The notes: generated by a model from the letters alone, not told the origin. Shown: positions 16,839 through 26,000, numbered from the stretch's first letter. The stretch: 47,980 nucleotides of DNA from Cytobacillus sp. NCCP-133 (GCF_026011715.1 NZ_BRVM01000023.1:1-47980), one strand, 5' to 3'. Translations and numbers: made by a program.

Positions 16839-18782
16839 TTATGGAAATGGATGGGGATGTGGATTAAGCTGGTCAAGTGTAAGCGGTTCTTTGGCATACC
16901 CAAGTTTCGTTGGGACCTTTAGTACCCTCTCAAGCCCTGATACGCGTGTTAAGTGATGACCAAATGTCATGGGCAGCATCCCAGGAATCAGCACTTTGAC
17001 ACAATACAATCCGCTGCGCCTCACTTCCGGTGAGGTCTGATCCACCACAATGACATCAAGGTTCACTTCATGCAACGCTTGAAGAATGTCCTGCAGCTCA
17101 TCTGTCAGGTCTGCATGTCTCCCCTCCCGCTTGAATTCCTCAGAAAACGTTCGGAGCGGCCGATTTTCATCCAGCAGAAACTTTAAGCGCTCCTCCGCTT
17201 CCGGCAAGCCGTAAAGCATCCCATGGTCATCCATTTTCCGGACGAGCGAAGAATCTTGCAGCATCCGCATAAATTCCTTCTTGTTCGCTTCAAATTTATT
17301 GTCTAGTGTCATCATCATCCCAGCTAATTCGTGAACCGCGCTTTTTACCGCCCGTACCGGATCCAGATGAGCCCCTGCCGCACAAATGATATTCAAGCCC
17401 TTTTGCTTCCTGTTTTTCGCCATTGCCCAAACACTTGGAATTCCGTGCTCCATTGTCGCGTTATACAAATACAGATCATATCCCGCTACCGTCCTTACTC
17501 GATCAATCATTAACTGCAAATCCTGGTCATTTGAGGAGTAAGGATCAAGACACGGAAGGCAAAACTTGCCGTACCAGGCCATCATGAACGAATCACGTTC
17601 CACCACTTCCAAAATACCGTAGAAAATGGCCTCCTCCAAGCTACCGCCCAGCGCGCATCCGTTGGACGTTTCATAGACATATCCATTTCCGCAGCCCAAG
17701 CTGTAATAAGCAAGCAGCTCAGGAACCAAAATCGGACGCTCCTGCAAAAAGGAATACCCCCACACCCAATTAATAGGGCTATCAGGATCAAACTTTTTAA
17801 ATGGAAAACCCGGCCGTTCATACTGTTCATCCGCATGCACACCTACTGTAACAGGATTAAGAGCTCGATCTTTCAAGTTGTGGTAACTGTCATAGACTAC
17901 CGTCCTTTTTCCACGTGGAGTTATACCGCACGACCGCTCAAGCCCCTCTAAAATCGCCGTCAATTCACTCACCTTATAGGAATGCGATCGGCCTGCAACG
18001 CCTTCGTCTCCTCTAAACAGCGGCAGGTTTACAACGACATCTGCAAATGGAGGTGTGAAATCATACATTTTGCCATTAAACAATCCAGTCCGTGGATCCA
18101 GATAATTATTAACGAGCGTTTTATTTAAATCCTCCAATGAACGGCAGCGGTAACTGTCTGCGCTTATTTTTGGGCTTGGCTGCATGGATATTCGGGCAGC
18201 TGCCTCTGAATCTTCAGGCAAGGAACTGCAGATCGGACACAATGAATCTGGTACAATCAGGTGACGAGAATTCTGAAGTGTTTTCAGGCTGATCAAAAAC
18301 ATTCGTCCCTCAAAGTCTTCCAAACTGCCCTCCAGCACCCTTTGCACCTCCGCCACGAGCAGGTAAGCCATCTGTAAAAGTCCCGTGCGCGATGCCCATG
18401 CGTCACGTATCAATCCCTCTTGCCCTTCGAGTCTCTGCTGCAATTCCCACATCTCTTCGCGGTCGCGCGCTGCAAAGAGTTTCCGCATGTCCGCACACTG
18501 TGAGCACCCCGCTGTCCCAGGGTGAACCAGCGGACCAACCACACCCTCTCCAAATGAAACAAAGCCCCGCAGCCAAGGAATTCCGGATGACCGTGACACC
18601 TCTTCTGCCTTTTTATGAACAGCAGGCATCCAGGTATCGTGCAGCACCAAAATCAATTGCGTGCCTTCCGGCAGTTCTGGCTCGAAATTTTTATGGCGAA
18701 CGACATTCAATCTGGAGGGCAGTTCTTTGCATACGCTGTCCGCCAGCAGTCCTTCTCCAACAACTACCACGACAGCACTCAC
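16839..18782 (-). CDS. Fused E1-like/YcaO TOMM cyclodehydratase
   Basis: A 647-residue fusion that makes the azoline rings. The N-terminal about 215 residues are E1/ThiF-like (VVVVGEGLLADSV) with two CxxC pairs, GCSQCAD at 93/96 and CPICSS at 182/185, a likely structural zinc site. The rest is a YcaO (SagD-type) ATP-dependent domain: LGGSLEEAIFYGILEVVERD supplies ATP/Mg-binding Glu residues, and SAVHELAG follows. It ends in NPHPHPFP, the Pro-rich tail known to order the YcaO active site. YcaO enzymes phosphorylate the peptide backbone amide to drive Cys/Ser/Thr cyclisation. Its start overlaps the upstream maturation gene by 4 nt (ATGA), so they are translationally coupled. Confidence 0.93.
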   Translation of the reverse strand: MSAVVVVVGEGLLADSVCKELPSRLNVVRHKNFEPELPEGTQLILVLHDTWMPAVHKKAEEVSRSSGIPWLRGFVSFGEGVVGPLVHPGTAGCSQCADMRKLFAARDREEMWELQQRLEGQEGLIRDAWASRTGLLQMAYLLVAEVQRVLEGSLEDFEGRMFLISLKTLQNSRHLIVPDSLCPICSSLPEDSEAAARISMQPSPKISADSYRCRSLEDLNKTLVNNYLDPRTGLFNGKMYDFTPPFADVVVNLPLFRGDEGVAGRSHSYKVSELTAILEGLERSCGITPRGKRTVVYDSYHNLKDRALNPVTVGVHADEQYERPGFPFKKFDPDSPINWVWGYSFLQERPILVPELLAYYSLGCGNGYVYETSNGCALGGSLEEAIFYGILEVVERDSFMMAWYGKFCLPCLDPYSSNDQDLQLMIDRVRTVAGYDLYLYNATMEHGIPSVWAMAKNRKQKGLNIICAAGAHLDPVRAVKSAVHELAGMMMTLDNKFEANKKEFMRMLQDSSLVRKMDDHGMLYGLPEAEERLKFLLDENRPLRTFSEEFKREGRHADLTDELQDILQALHEVNLDVIVVDQTSPEVRRSGLYCVKVLIPGMLPMTFGHHLTRVSGLERVLKVPTKLGYAKEPLTLDQLNPHPHPFP

Positions 18783-20731
18783 TGAGATTCCTCCTCTCGT
18801 ATGAACACCCCGAACACCCCTGCCAGATGCTCTTTAAAAAATGGTTCTAGCAAAAATTCACAGACTAAAAGCTGCTTGCGATTCCGTTCCAGCACCTGTC
18901 TGGCAGCCAGCAAAACCTGGGATTGTGCAATCTCTTCACAAGGCGGAATGACAAAACTTAGCGGCTCCTTTTCTTCCACTAGCACAGATGATGCCTCCAT
19001 TGCTGTTGCCTTATGTCTGCCGGTTTGGTTTTGCCCCTGTATGATCGACTGCTGCAGCGCTTTCCTCAGCGCTAATGTTAGATTAAATCCCGCACTGCCA
19101 CACCAGCGATCGTTCGAACCGACCCAGACCACAGGGAAGCCCGACACTCCCTCACCCATGCAGATTTTCGGAGCTCCCTGCATCGTTGTCAATGCGTCCA
19201 AATAAAACCTGCAGCGTTCATCTTCTACTGCACTCAAGTGCACTCGTGCCACAGTATTCTGATCCCTTGCGCGCTTAGCCAGTTCCTCGTCCAACCACTG
19301 GTCCAGCCCGCGTAAAACCCCCTCTGCAAAGGTTTCCCCTGCTCCCACACCAAAAAATTCATTAGAATTTACATTTATTTCGCGTTGTGGAAGCAGAGCC
19401 GAAACGAGCTGGCCAGCCATCCGCGACACATACTCTTCTATCCCGGTCAGACCTGCTTCCCTGCGTGCCTCCTCATGCGTCAAATCTGTACATACAATGC
19501 TTGGCAGCAGCTCTGCCGGACCCTCAGACAACAGGTCGACTGCCTGAACCTCGCACTGTGCTAACGGAAGCTGCTTTAAGTCTCCCTCCTCCCATTTATG
19601 AAAAATCCCTGATTCTTTGGATGTCAATTGGCTGAAGAAAAGAAACAAACTGTTCGGGTCACTTCTGCTCGAACTCTGTTCGATCTTCAGATCAGCATCT
19701 TGAACCCATTCCGCTGCTGTTTTTCCGGTCACTATCGGATGAGGCCTAAACGAATGCCAATTTCCTTCCAGCGTCTCTAAATTAAGCAGGAAGAACTGAT
19801 TGCGCTGGTCAGCACTACTCAAGCCTGTAACCTCTTTAAATAGTTCAAACACGATCAAATTAGCCAGCATGGCTCCTGCTGTTGAGGAGATGGTGTGCAA
19901 TTGCTTGTCTTCGCAAAACGCAGATTGATGGATGCGGTGCCACGCAGACTCCCAGCACCCTTCTGATTCCGGATGAACCAGCGGACCTGCCAGACCAGCC
20001 TGTTTGTAAAATATAGCAGGAAGGAACACCTTCTTCTCCGCCCCGCAAACGGCATGTATAACCCGCAGTTCCTCCACATCGCCTGAATCTGACACATATA
20101 AAATGGAATCATACGGCTGAATCAATTCCTCCCAGGAATCATCTTCATCCTTCTGATGGGTTACCTCCTCTACTGAGACATCGGGATCTGTTTGACGTGC
20201 GTGTTCGATAATATCTTTCAGCCGCTGCCTATTTGTCGATTCCGGGTCCGTAATGAGCATATGGACCTTCTGCAATCCGGACTCAATCAGCGAAGAAACC
20301 AGCGAAACAAAAAAAGGGCCCGATCCTGCTGCCAGCACTTTTGCCTGCCGATAGGCCTGAAACCGGTATGCACCTGAATCGCCGAAACTTTCCAGGAATT
20401 CGATTTGAGAAGAGTACTTTTTAAGAACATGATCTTTTAATTGATGAGGATGGTCTTGGCTTACATCCCGAACAAAGCCATTTCGATACAGCACTTCTGC
20501 AATTTCAAACACCCGATTTCTATGTGGACCCGGCAAACCAGCTGTCAAATCCCCCAACGTATTTTCACCATTAAACATCGGAATTAACTTTTGAATCCAC
20601 TGATCGATCATACTGCCTTCCATGCGGAAGGAGCTGACATTGTTCCGAAAATACACACCCTTGGTTGGATCAGGGAGAAAAAACGTGTCCCTTTTCACTT
20701 TTAACCGCATAGAAGGGGTCAAATTTTTCAT
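18779..20731 (-). CDS. ThiF-like thiazole-bacteriocin maturation protein
   Basis: A 650-residue protein of the ocin-ThiF-like family, which binds the leader peptide and delivers the precursor to the YcaO enzyme. The N-terminal region (MRLKVKRDTFFLPDPTKGVY, then NTLGDLTAGLPG-like ENTLGDLTAGLPGPH) looks like a leader-recognition winged-helix domain. VLAAGSGPFFVSLVSSLIES is a nucleotide-fold E1-like strand. GPLVHPESEGCWESAWHRIH parallels the Cys-containing GPLVHPGTAGCSQC of the next gene. The C-terminus (MGEGVSGFPVVWVGSNDRW, LALRKALQQSI) is YcaO-like and probably degenerate. The ATG at 20731 has AAGGAGGAGCGAT upstream; the frame extends further 5' without a site. Confidence 0.88.
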   Translation of the reverse strand: MKNLTPSMRLKVKRDTFFLPDPTKGVYFRNNVSSFRMEGSMIDQWIQKLIPMFNGENTLGDLTAGLPGPHRNRVFEIAEVLYRNGFVRDVSQDHPHQLKDHVLKKYSSQIEFLESFGDSGAYRFQAYRQAKVLAAGSGPFFVSLVSSLIESGLQKVHMLITDPESTNRQRLKDIIEHARQTDPDVSVEEVTHQKDEDDSWEELIQPYDSILYVSDSGDVEELRVIHAVCGAEKKVFLPAIFYKQAGLAGPLVHPESEGCWESAWHRIHQSAFCEDKQLHTISSTAGAMLANLIVFELFKEVTGLSSADQRNQFFLLNLETLEGNWHSFRPHPIVTGKTAAEWVQDADLKIEQSSSRSDPNSLFLFFSQLTSKESGIFHKWEEGDLKQLPLAQCEVQAVDLLSEGPAELLPSIVCTDLTHEEARREAGLTGIEEYVSRMAGQLVSALLPQREINVNSNEFFGVGAGETFAEGVLRGLDQWLDEELAKRARDQNTVARVHLSAVEDERCRFYLDALTTMQGAPKICMGEGVSGFPVVWVGSNDRWCGSAGFNLTLALRKALQQSIIQGQNQTGRHKATAMEASSVLVEEKEPLSFVIPPCEEIAQSQVLLAARQVLERNRKQLLVCEFLLEPFFKEHLAGVFGVFIREEESQ

Positions 20732-20824
20732 ATCGCTCCTCCTTACCCGTAAACGATTCCTATTTATGAAAATATCTTTCTCTATAATCCTATGTACCGG
20801 GATTTGTCTCATATGTCAAACGCT

Positions 20825-20865
20825 AAAACGAAAAACCCCTGCATGCAGATGCAGGGGCTCCTTTT
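20825..20865 (-). terminator. Terminator between precursor and modification genes
   Basis: CCCCTGCAT and ATGCAGGGG (20836-20857) form a 9-bp perfect stem with a GCAG loop. On the minus strand it is followed by TTTTTCGTTTT. It sits after the precursor gene and about 100 nt before the first enzyme start. Partial read-through would give much more precursor than enzyme mRNA, a common RiPP arrangement. Confidence 0.85.
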
Positions 20866-20910
20866 TTGATGGTCAAGCCAGTTTTTAATAAACTGGCATT
20901 CTTGTTAGTG

Positions 20911-21159
20911 CTAGCGGCCGCCACAACGCCCGCCACAGCGTCCTCCGCAACGGCCTCCACAGCGAAAACAGTTAGAGCAGCGGAAACAATTAAAACAGTT
21001 AAAGCAGCTGAAGCAGAAAAAGAAGAAGCAGCTAAAGCCAAAACCACCGCACTGTCGAGACTGATCCATATAGTATTGGTTCTGATCCCAAGGAAGCGCT
21101 TCGTTCGCATGGAAATCCCCAACATTCAACATTTGAAGCTCATTTTGAAAATCATTCAT
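20911..21159 (-). CDS. Heterocycloanthracin/sonorensin-family TOMM precursor
   Basis: An 82-residue precursor peptide. The leader is MNDFQNELQMLNVGDFHANE, then ALPWDQNQYYMDQSRQ; the start of this leader (xxFQxELQxLNxxD) matches what I recall of heterocycloanthracin leaders. The core begins QCGGFGFSCFFFFCFSCF and continues in triplets (NCF, NCF, RCS, NCF) to a GGRC-GGRC-GGRC-GGR tail. It has 12 Cys, mostly every third residue. Cyclodehydration and oxidation of these Cys would give a polythiazole. I use the second ATG (21159), because GGAGGT lies 6 nt upstream of it and only touches the first ATG (21165). A terminator separates it from the enzymes. Confidence 0.92.
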   Translation of the reverse strand: MNDFQNELQMLNVGDFHANEALPWDQNQYYMDQSRQCGGFGFSCFFFFCFSCFNCFNCFRCSNCFRCGGRCGGRCGGRCGGR

Positions 21160-21411
21160 GTACATACCTCCGGATTTATTAATAAGATGTGAAGTAACTT
21201 GAAAGGGGCAAACTAAAGAACATCCGAAATCAGCCGTCCTTATCTTCGAATACTCTCTTCATCAAAATATGTGATAGGCTAGGGGATTGTTACTGAGGTA
21301 AACACCCATATTTATCGGGCGTCCTTTAACCATGAAAGAATGAAATAAGGTGAATTGCATCAATAGTGCTGCAGAGTACTGACTGATGACGACTTTTATT
21401 CCATATATGGC
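21160..21411. other. Upstream region of TOMM precursor
   Basis: About 250 nt holding the precursor leader region (GGAGGT ribosome site at 21166-21171). I could not define a convincing -35/-10 pair by eye. No further ORF, immunity gene or transporter was found here. Confidence 0.4.
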
Positions 21412-21765
21412 TTGATTACCGATTACATGAGCGCTCCAGGACGACCTTTTCTTCTGGCTCTCTTCATTATCGGCTTCATTAAAGCTTCATGGCGACCTTC
21501 TTCCTCACGCTCCCTTCATTTCCGGCTTCATGAGCGTTTCATGGCGACCTTTTTCCTCGGACTCGCTTCATTTCCGGCTTCATGAGCGTTTCATGACGAC
21601 CTTTTTCCTCGGACTCGCTTCATTTCCGGCTTCATGAGCGTTTCATGACGACCTTTTTCCTCACACTCCCTTCATTTCCGGCTTCATAGACCTTTCATGA
21701 CGACCTTTTTTCCTCGCGCTCCCTTCATTTCCGGCTTCATGAGCCCTTCATGACGACCTTCAGTA
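21412..21765. repeat. 52-bp-period tandem repeat array A
   Basis: At least six units recur. The marker CGGCTTCAT starts at 21471, 21523, 21575, 21627, 21679 and 21732, that is exactly every 52 bp (last step 53). A degenerate unit precedes them at about 21419. Each unit reads roughly CGGCTTCATGAGCGTTTCAT, then GACGACCTTTTTCCTC. Two CATG-type sites lie 11 bp apart in each unit. The same period and layout recur at 40043-40255. Confidence 0.9.
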
Positions 21766-21970
21766 ATTTCTAACCATTTCATAAAAATGACGGATTCAGC
21801 TTACCTTTTCATCATTTTGAAAAATAAAATGAAGAATCGTTTCATGAACGCTTCTTTGAATGAAGGATGGCGATCTAATGCTTCTATAATTACAGTCAGG
21901 ATTCAGGAATGGACAACCCTCCCTTGGCTATACTAAATCAGTAATGGCATTTTTTTTGGAGGGCAGAAAA

Positions 21971-23395
21971 TTGGATCAAACATGGCTTTCTCTCTTACCA
22001 TTTTTAATCGTTATAGCAATGTCCATTTGGCTTAAAAACATTCTGCCTGGTTTAGTGGCGGGCATTTTGGTTGGATCGATCATTGTTTCTTCTGACCTGC
22101 TGGCTGGTACAGAGCAATCCGTCTCATACATCGTTACCACCCTCTCTGATGAAACCAATATTAAAATCGTCGGGTTTTTATATTTATTCGGCGGGCTGGT
22201 CGGCATGATGAATATAGCCGGAGGCATTAAGGGTTTTTCAGAATGGGCTGGGACCAGGATCAAAACAGAACGCGGCCTCTTGGGCTTCATTTGGATAACC
22301 ATCCCTTTCACCTTCATGATGCCGATGTTCCGGATCATGATGATTGGGCCTATAATAAAAACTCTGATTAAAAAAATGAACCTGTCCAAGCAAAAGGTGG
22401 GCATGACGCTCGATATCTCGACAGAGTCTGTGATTGTGCTTTTGCCGGTTGCGACTGCCTTTGTCGGATTCATGGTCTCTTTGGTTGAAGGCGGAATCAG
22501 CGGCCTTAACCTGAATATGTCCGCTTATGAAATTTTCCTCTTAAGCATCTTGTTTAACTTCTATGCAATCATTATGCTGCTGATCGGGGTTGTGCAGACA
22601 TTTTGGTCACCTAAAAAGATCAACCAGCAAAACAAACAGGTACATCAGGATCTCGAAGAACAAGAACATGAGTTTCACCGCCAGGGGATTAAGAAAGAAT
22701 TATCCCTTGTAAAAGCACAGCCATGGCATTTGATATTTCCGGTCACTTTGCTTCTGGCATTTTCACTATTTCTGTTATGGCAGGACGGCATAGATCAGGG
22801 AGCAGAGACCATTTTTGAAGCTTTTTCCATGGCGGATGCCACGTTTGTCATGCTCCTGGCTGTCTTTATCACTCTTGTATTAACGTTTGTTTTCTACATA
22901 ATAAGAAGCGAGAAGATGAATGAAATCCTCTATCACTTTTATGATGGCGGCAATCAGATGATGGAAGCGATTAGCCTCCTCATTCTTATCTGGGCCCTAA
23001 CAATGGCTGCCGAAGATCTTGGTTTCTCCAAGTTTATCGGGAGCTCTTTAGGAAGCTTTCTGCCCGCCAATCTGACGCCTGCCGCCATATTTGTACTGGG
23101 ATCTGTCGTGGGGTATTTCATAGGAAGTTCATGGGGAACATGGGGTCTGTTTATGCCTTTGGGAATAACACTGGCTGTCTCAACCGAAGCGTCCATTCCT
23201 CTGACAGTTGGAGCTGTTTTTGCTAGCGGTGCATTTGGTGCGATAACCTCCCCGCTTGGTGATACCACCATCACAACCGCTTCCATTCTTGATATGGATC
23301 TTGTTGATTATGCCCGATATAAATTGAAGGTCTCGGCTATTGGGGCTGTGCTGGCAACTGCAATATTTATTGCGAGTGGCTACATCCTTTCATAA
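21971..23395 (+). CDS. NhaC-family Na+/H+ antiporter
   Basis: A 474-residue membrane transporter with roughly 11-12 hydrophobic helices. NhaC-family signatures are GSSWGTWGLFMPLGITLA and the following AFGAITSPLGDTTITTASIL with conserved Ser/Gly and Asp residues. The N-terminus (LLPFLIVIAMSIWLKNILPG, then VAGILVGSII) is also typical. It probably exchanges Na+ or an organic substrate for protons. I start at TTG 21971 because GGAGGG lies 7 nt upstream. An in-frame ATG at 21944 would place that site inside the gene. It is monocistronic, with a strong terminator. It is not an obvious exporter for the neighbouring TOMM peptide. Confidence 0.88.
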   Translation: MDQTWLSLLPFLIVIAMSIWLKNILPGLVAGILVGSIIVSSDLLAGTEQSVSYIVTTLSDETNIKIVGFLYLFGGLVGMMNIAGGIKGFSEWAGTRIKTERGLLGFIWITIPFTFMMPMFRIMMIGPIIKTLIKKMNLSKQKVGMTLDISTESVIVLLPVATAFVGFMVSLVEGGISGLNLNMSAYEIFLLSILFNFYAIIMLLIGVVQTFWSPKKINQQNKQVHQDLEEQEHEFHRQGIKKELSLVKAQPWHLIFPVTLLLAFSLFLLWQDGIDQGAETIFEAFSMADATFVMLLAVFITLVLTFVFYIIRSEKMNEILYHFYDGGNQMMEAISLLILIWALTMAAEDLGFSKFIGSSLGSFLPANLTPAAIFVLGSVVGYFIGSSWGTWGLFMPLGITLAVSTEASIPLTVGAVFASGAFGAITSPLGDTTITTASILDMDLVDYARYKLKVSAIGAVLATAIFIASGYILS

Positions 23396-23457
23396 TAGAA
23401 AAAAGAGTTCAGAATATCTAATAGATTTAATTGACTTGCTTTTTTGTTTAACATGAA

Positions 23458-23489
23458 GGAACACTCGCCACATAAGCGGCGAGTGTTCC
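23458..23489 (+). terminator. Strong hairpin terminator after NhaC gene
   Basis: GGAACACTCGCC pairs perfectly with GGCGAGTGTTCC around an 8-nt loop. It is followed by TAATTTTA. The T-run is short, but the stem is long and GC-rich. Confidence 0.7.
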
Positions 23490-23540
23490 TAATTTTAGCA
23501 GGGGAGTCTAGATAATTACCCTTGAGGTATATCTATCCTT

Positions 23541-24068
23541 TTACTTCATGGACCCAATGGGAACATCGAAGGAAAACAATAAAAATGTAATAATCACAAA
23601 AGAAAATGCCCATGCCAATAATGGACGATTTTGATGCAGTCGAAGCATGACAAAAATAACGATATAAAAAAAGAAAGTATAAAGCATATTCCAACCATTA
23701 TGGTGTGAAAGACCACCCCATATATTTATTGAAGTAAACTCAAATACTGTAAAAAAGATCACCCATGTGAGAATATAGTATAATTGCTTTACTTTATTTT
23801 TATGTTCGGGAAAATTCCCAAGGTAAATTAATACTTTTACAGGGAAACTAATAAATTCAACTGCAAGAGAAATCAAAGTATGGTTCGGCAGTATGGCTTT
23901 ATCAAATGAAGGATGAAATTGCCACATGGGATAATTATACAATAAATAACTATATATTAAGTCCCCTATAATAAAGAAAAGAATAGTGGAATAATATTTC
24001 TTCCAATTTCTCCAATCTCCCCATTTCCATCCTGCAAATAGGAACCCTAGTAATAAAATAACATGCAC
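23541..24068 (-). CDS. CBO0543-family membrane protein
   Basis: About 175 residues with five or six predicted membrane helices. The family pattern is clear: FLFAGWKWGDWRNWKKYYST, then GDLIYSYLLYNYPMWQFHP, LISLAVEFISFPVKVLIYLG and a NIWGGLSHHNGWNMLYTFFF segment. The CBO0543 family is common in Bacillaceae and has no known function. The only start codon is a GTG at 24068 with a weak GGGAAGTGGG site, and the frame is open a little further upstream. It stands apart from its neighbours. Confidence 0.75.
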   Translation of the reverse strand: MHVILLLGFLFAGWKWGDWRNWKKYYSTILFFIIGDLIYSYLLYNYPMWQFHPSFDKAILPNHTLISLAVEFISFPVKVLIYLGNFPEHKNKVKQLYYILTWVIFFTVFEFTSINIWGGLSHHNGWNMLYTFFFYIVIFVMLRLHQNRPLLAWAFSFVIITFLLFSFDVPIGSMK

Positions 24069-24220
24069 AGTCCCACTTCCCTTGAAAACAAAATATGTAA
24101 TACTTCACCATAATTTATTTTATTTCTGCCTATTCGATCTTCCAAACCGTGTTTCTCATATTATTTACCTTTTCTCATTGAACTAAACTGTATATAACAG
24201 AGCTTTAGTTGAACAAAAAT

Positions 24221-24768
24221 TTACTCTATATAGTCTATTAGCTTTACTGGAACTTGTTCAAAAATATATAGTTCAGGGTTTTTATAAGGCTTGTTTTTCA
24301 AAAACTCATCAAGAGTTCTCATACTTGCCCAATAAAGTTTCATTAAATCTTCTTTTGAGGGTAAGCCTTCAACAAAACGCCCTTTGCCACCATCAAATCT
24401 CTCTTCAATATAAGCAAATAAATCACTTGATTTTCTAGGTTAAAAACGAATACTTTATCACTAAACACAGGAAATCGATAGTATGGTTTTTCATAAGCTT
24501 CCAAATCTGCTTTAATAGCAAACTTAAAATCAATCCACTTTGATAAATTTGCCGGTCTGAAACGTTCTGTTAATTCTGGAAATAAATCATCGCTATCCGA
24601 ATACCATTTGGTTGCTGTCTTATGATTTAAACCTTCCTTAAAGCATCTAAAAAAATCGTAGCCAACCGCAAACATTATTTCCAAGTGGAATATTATTCTG
24701 CTTAACCAAGTCGGTGTTTCAGTTACTTTTATCGGATAATCGAATAAATATATGAACCAAGAGTACAC
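24221..24768 (-). pseudogene. Conserved hypothetical protein, single-base frameshift
   Basis: The frame from 24768 reads to VFVFNLEN and then goes off course. Restoring one base in the GAAAATC run near 24440 lets it continue as SSDLFAYIEERFDGGKGRF, then EGLPSKEDLMKLYWASMR and DEFLKNKPYKNPELYIFEQ, to a TAA at 24221-24223. The total would be about 182 residues. The downstream frame has excellent coding character, so the lesion is either recent or a sequencing error (A5 read as A4). No catalytic motif was recognised. The N-terminus is aromatic and may touch the membrane (MYSWFIYLFDYPIKV). Confidence 0.65.
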
Positions 24769-24800
24769 TACACATAAAACTAATGTGGGGTTTTAATGAC

Positions 24801-25277
24801 ATGAAACAGATTATTCTCTGGTCACTCTTGATATTGCCTTGGGCGTCCTTGTTCTTTTTGAAAATGGATACTGTACGCAGGTACATGCCGGTCGCTTTAT
24901 TTATGACCGTTATTCATACCTTGGCATATCAAGCGGCTTACCATTACGGATGGTGGAAAGAGACAGGTTCCAGTCTGTTCGGGTGGGATAAAGTCGTCCC
25001 GGTTCCTTGGGTGTATGGGGCATATTTAGTTATAGTTATCTGGGTATTCAGCTTCACTTTCGGAAAATTTTGGATGTATTTGATTGTCAATATACTATTG
25101 GACGGGTTATTTATGTACATTGTTTACCCGGTATGGCAACAGATGGGGATTGTTTCGAGTGAATCGACTATGTCTACAATAGCTATTGTTGCTATGATGG
25201 TCGGTTTTGCGATCATCATCTATCTGTATCAATTGTGGCAGGACGAAGTGTTGAAACAGCCCAAAGCGAATAAATGA
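24801..25277 (+). CDS. Small integral membrane protein
   Basis: About 158 residues with four or five hydrophobic helices (IILWSLLILPWASLFFL, YMPVALFMTVIHTLAYQAAY, YGAYLVIVIWVFSFTFGKFW, MSTIAIVAMMVGFAIIIYLY). Loops carry Trp-rich stretches (HYGWWKETGSSLFGWDKVVP). The size and layout resemble the CBO0543 neighbours, but the signature is not clear. The ATG at 24801 is about 10 nt after a GGGG. It is divergent from the frameshifted 24221 gene. Function unknown. Confidence 0.65.
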   Translation: MKQIILWSLLILPWASLFFLKMDTVRRYMPVALFMTVIHTLAYQAAYHYGWWKETGSSLFGWDKVVPVPWVYGAYLVIVIWVFSFTFGKFWMYLIVNILLDGLFMYIVYPVWQQMGIVSSESTMSTIAIVAMMVGFAIIIYLYQLWQDEVLKQPKANK

Positions 25278-25613
25278 CCAAGAACTGACTTTACGTCCCC
25301 TTCATTGGAGAAGGAAAGCGAAGTAAATGCAAACATGAGATTTCCGAGTCGAAGAATTGTCCACGTTGGCTTCACAATAGCGATAACCTTGCTCCACAGA
25401 CTGTACGAAGCAGTAGGTTCCGCACATTCATCATTGGTTTGACCTGCGCCTTTCTAGTTGAAAAAAAACGGAATAAAGAGGATATCCAGTATTAGGTATC
25501 GGAAAAATCCTTTATCCAAAGACTTTAAGAAATTTTTTTACTACAACCAAAAAACAAATGTGCGCTTTGGACTTACTTTATAGCCACTTCAATTGATGAA
25601 AATATGATACAGG
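25278..25613. other. Intergenic, nothing recognised
   Basis: About 340 nt of sequence without a supported ORF, hairpin terminator or repeat. Short open stretches on the minus strand do not extend beyond 25 codons. Confidence 0.5.
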
Positions 25614-26000
25614 ATGGTATTCTCTCCCATATCTTCTGGAAGAGGAATTCCGGGAAATCGGGACATTAAACAGCTTGTACCTGTTGCAGATGTGCAGATT
25701 TGTGATGACCCTTCAATAAATGACCTTTCATTAATCGAACAAAAAATTTTAAATGGCTACGTCATGCTGACGATTGAAACAGAACTTAAGCATTTATATC
25801 CGCCAAGGGTTACAGATATGAAAGATGTGATTATCAGGCTTCCATTTCAAATGCAATCCAAGAGTCGGCTCTTTTGCGAACTAAAATTCCTATCCGCTTT
25901 AGCAAGAAAAAAGCACAAGAGAAAAAGAATATTGATGAATAACTCGGGAGCGGGAACGCAGTTTTACAGCAGCCAGTTACCAATCATGAAACGGGGGTGA
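25614..26000 (+). pseudogene. GerAA-type germinant receptor subunit, internally deleted remnant
   Basis: A 128-codon frame directly upstream of a GerAB-type gene, where GerAA would normally sit. The first part (SLIEQKILNGYVMLTIETE) resembles the N-terminal GerAA motif of a loop followed by a Gly and hydrophobic strand. The later DMKDVIIRLPF resembles the C-terminal DMKDxxIRxP segment of GerAA. A second frame continues the tail as ALLRTKIPIRFSKKKAQEKK. GerAA is normally near 480 residues with five membrane helices, and none remain here. So this appears to be two ends joined by deletion. The last bases overlap the GerAB start (GTGA). Confidence 0.4.

Noticed and set aside
20866..21192. Plus-strand Ala/Thr/Lys-rich ORF opposite the TOMM precursor
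   Set aside because: It is a mirror of the Cys-triplet repeat (GCA/ACA complements). It has no ribosome site and contains the precursor's control region.
21412..21765. CRISPR array
   Set aside because: Units are continuous 52-bp tandem repeats without unique spacers, and no cas genes are present.
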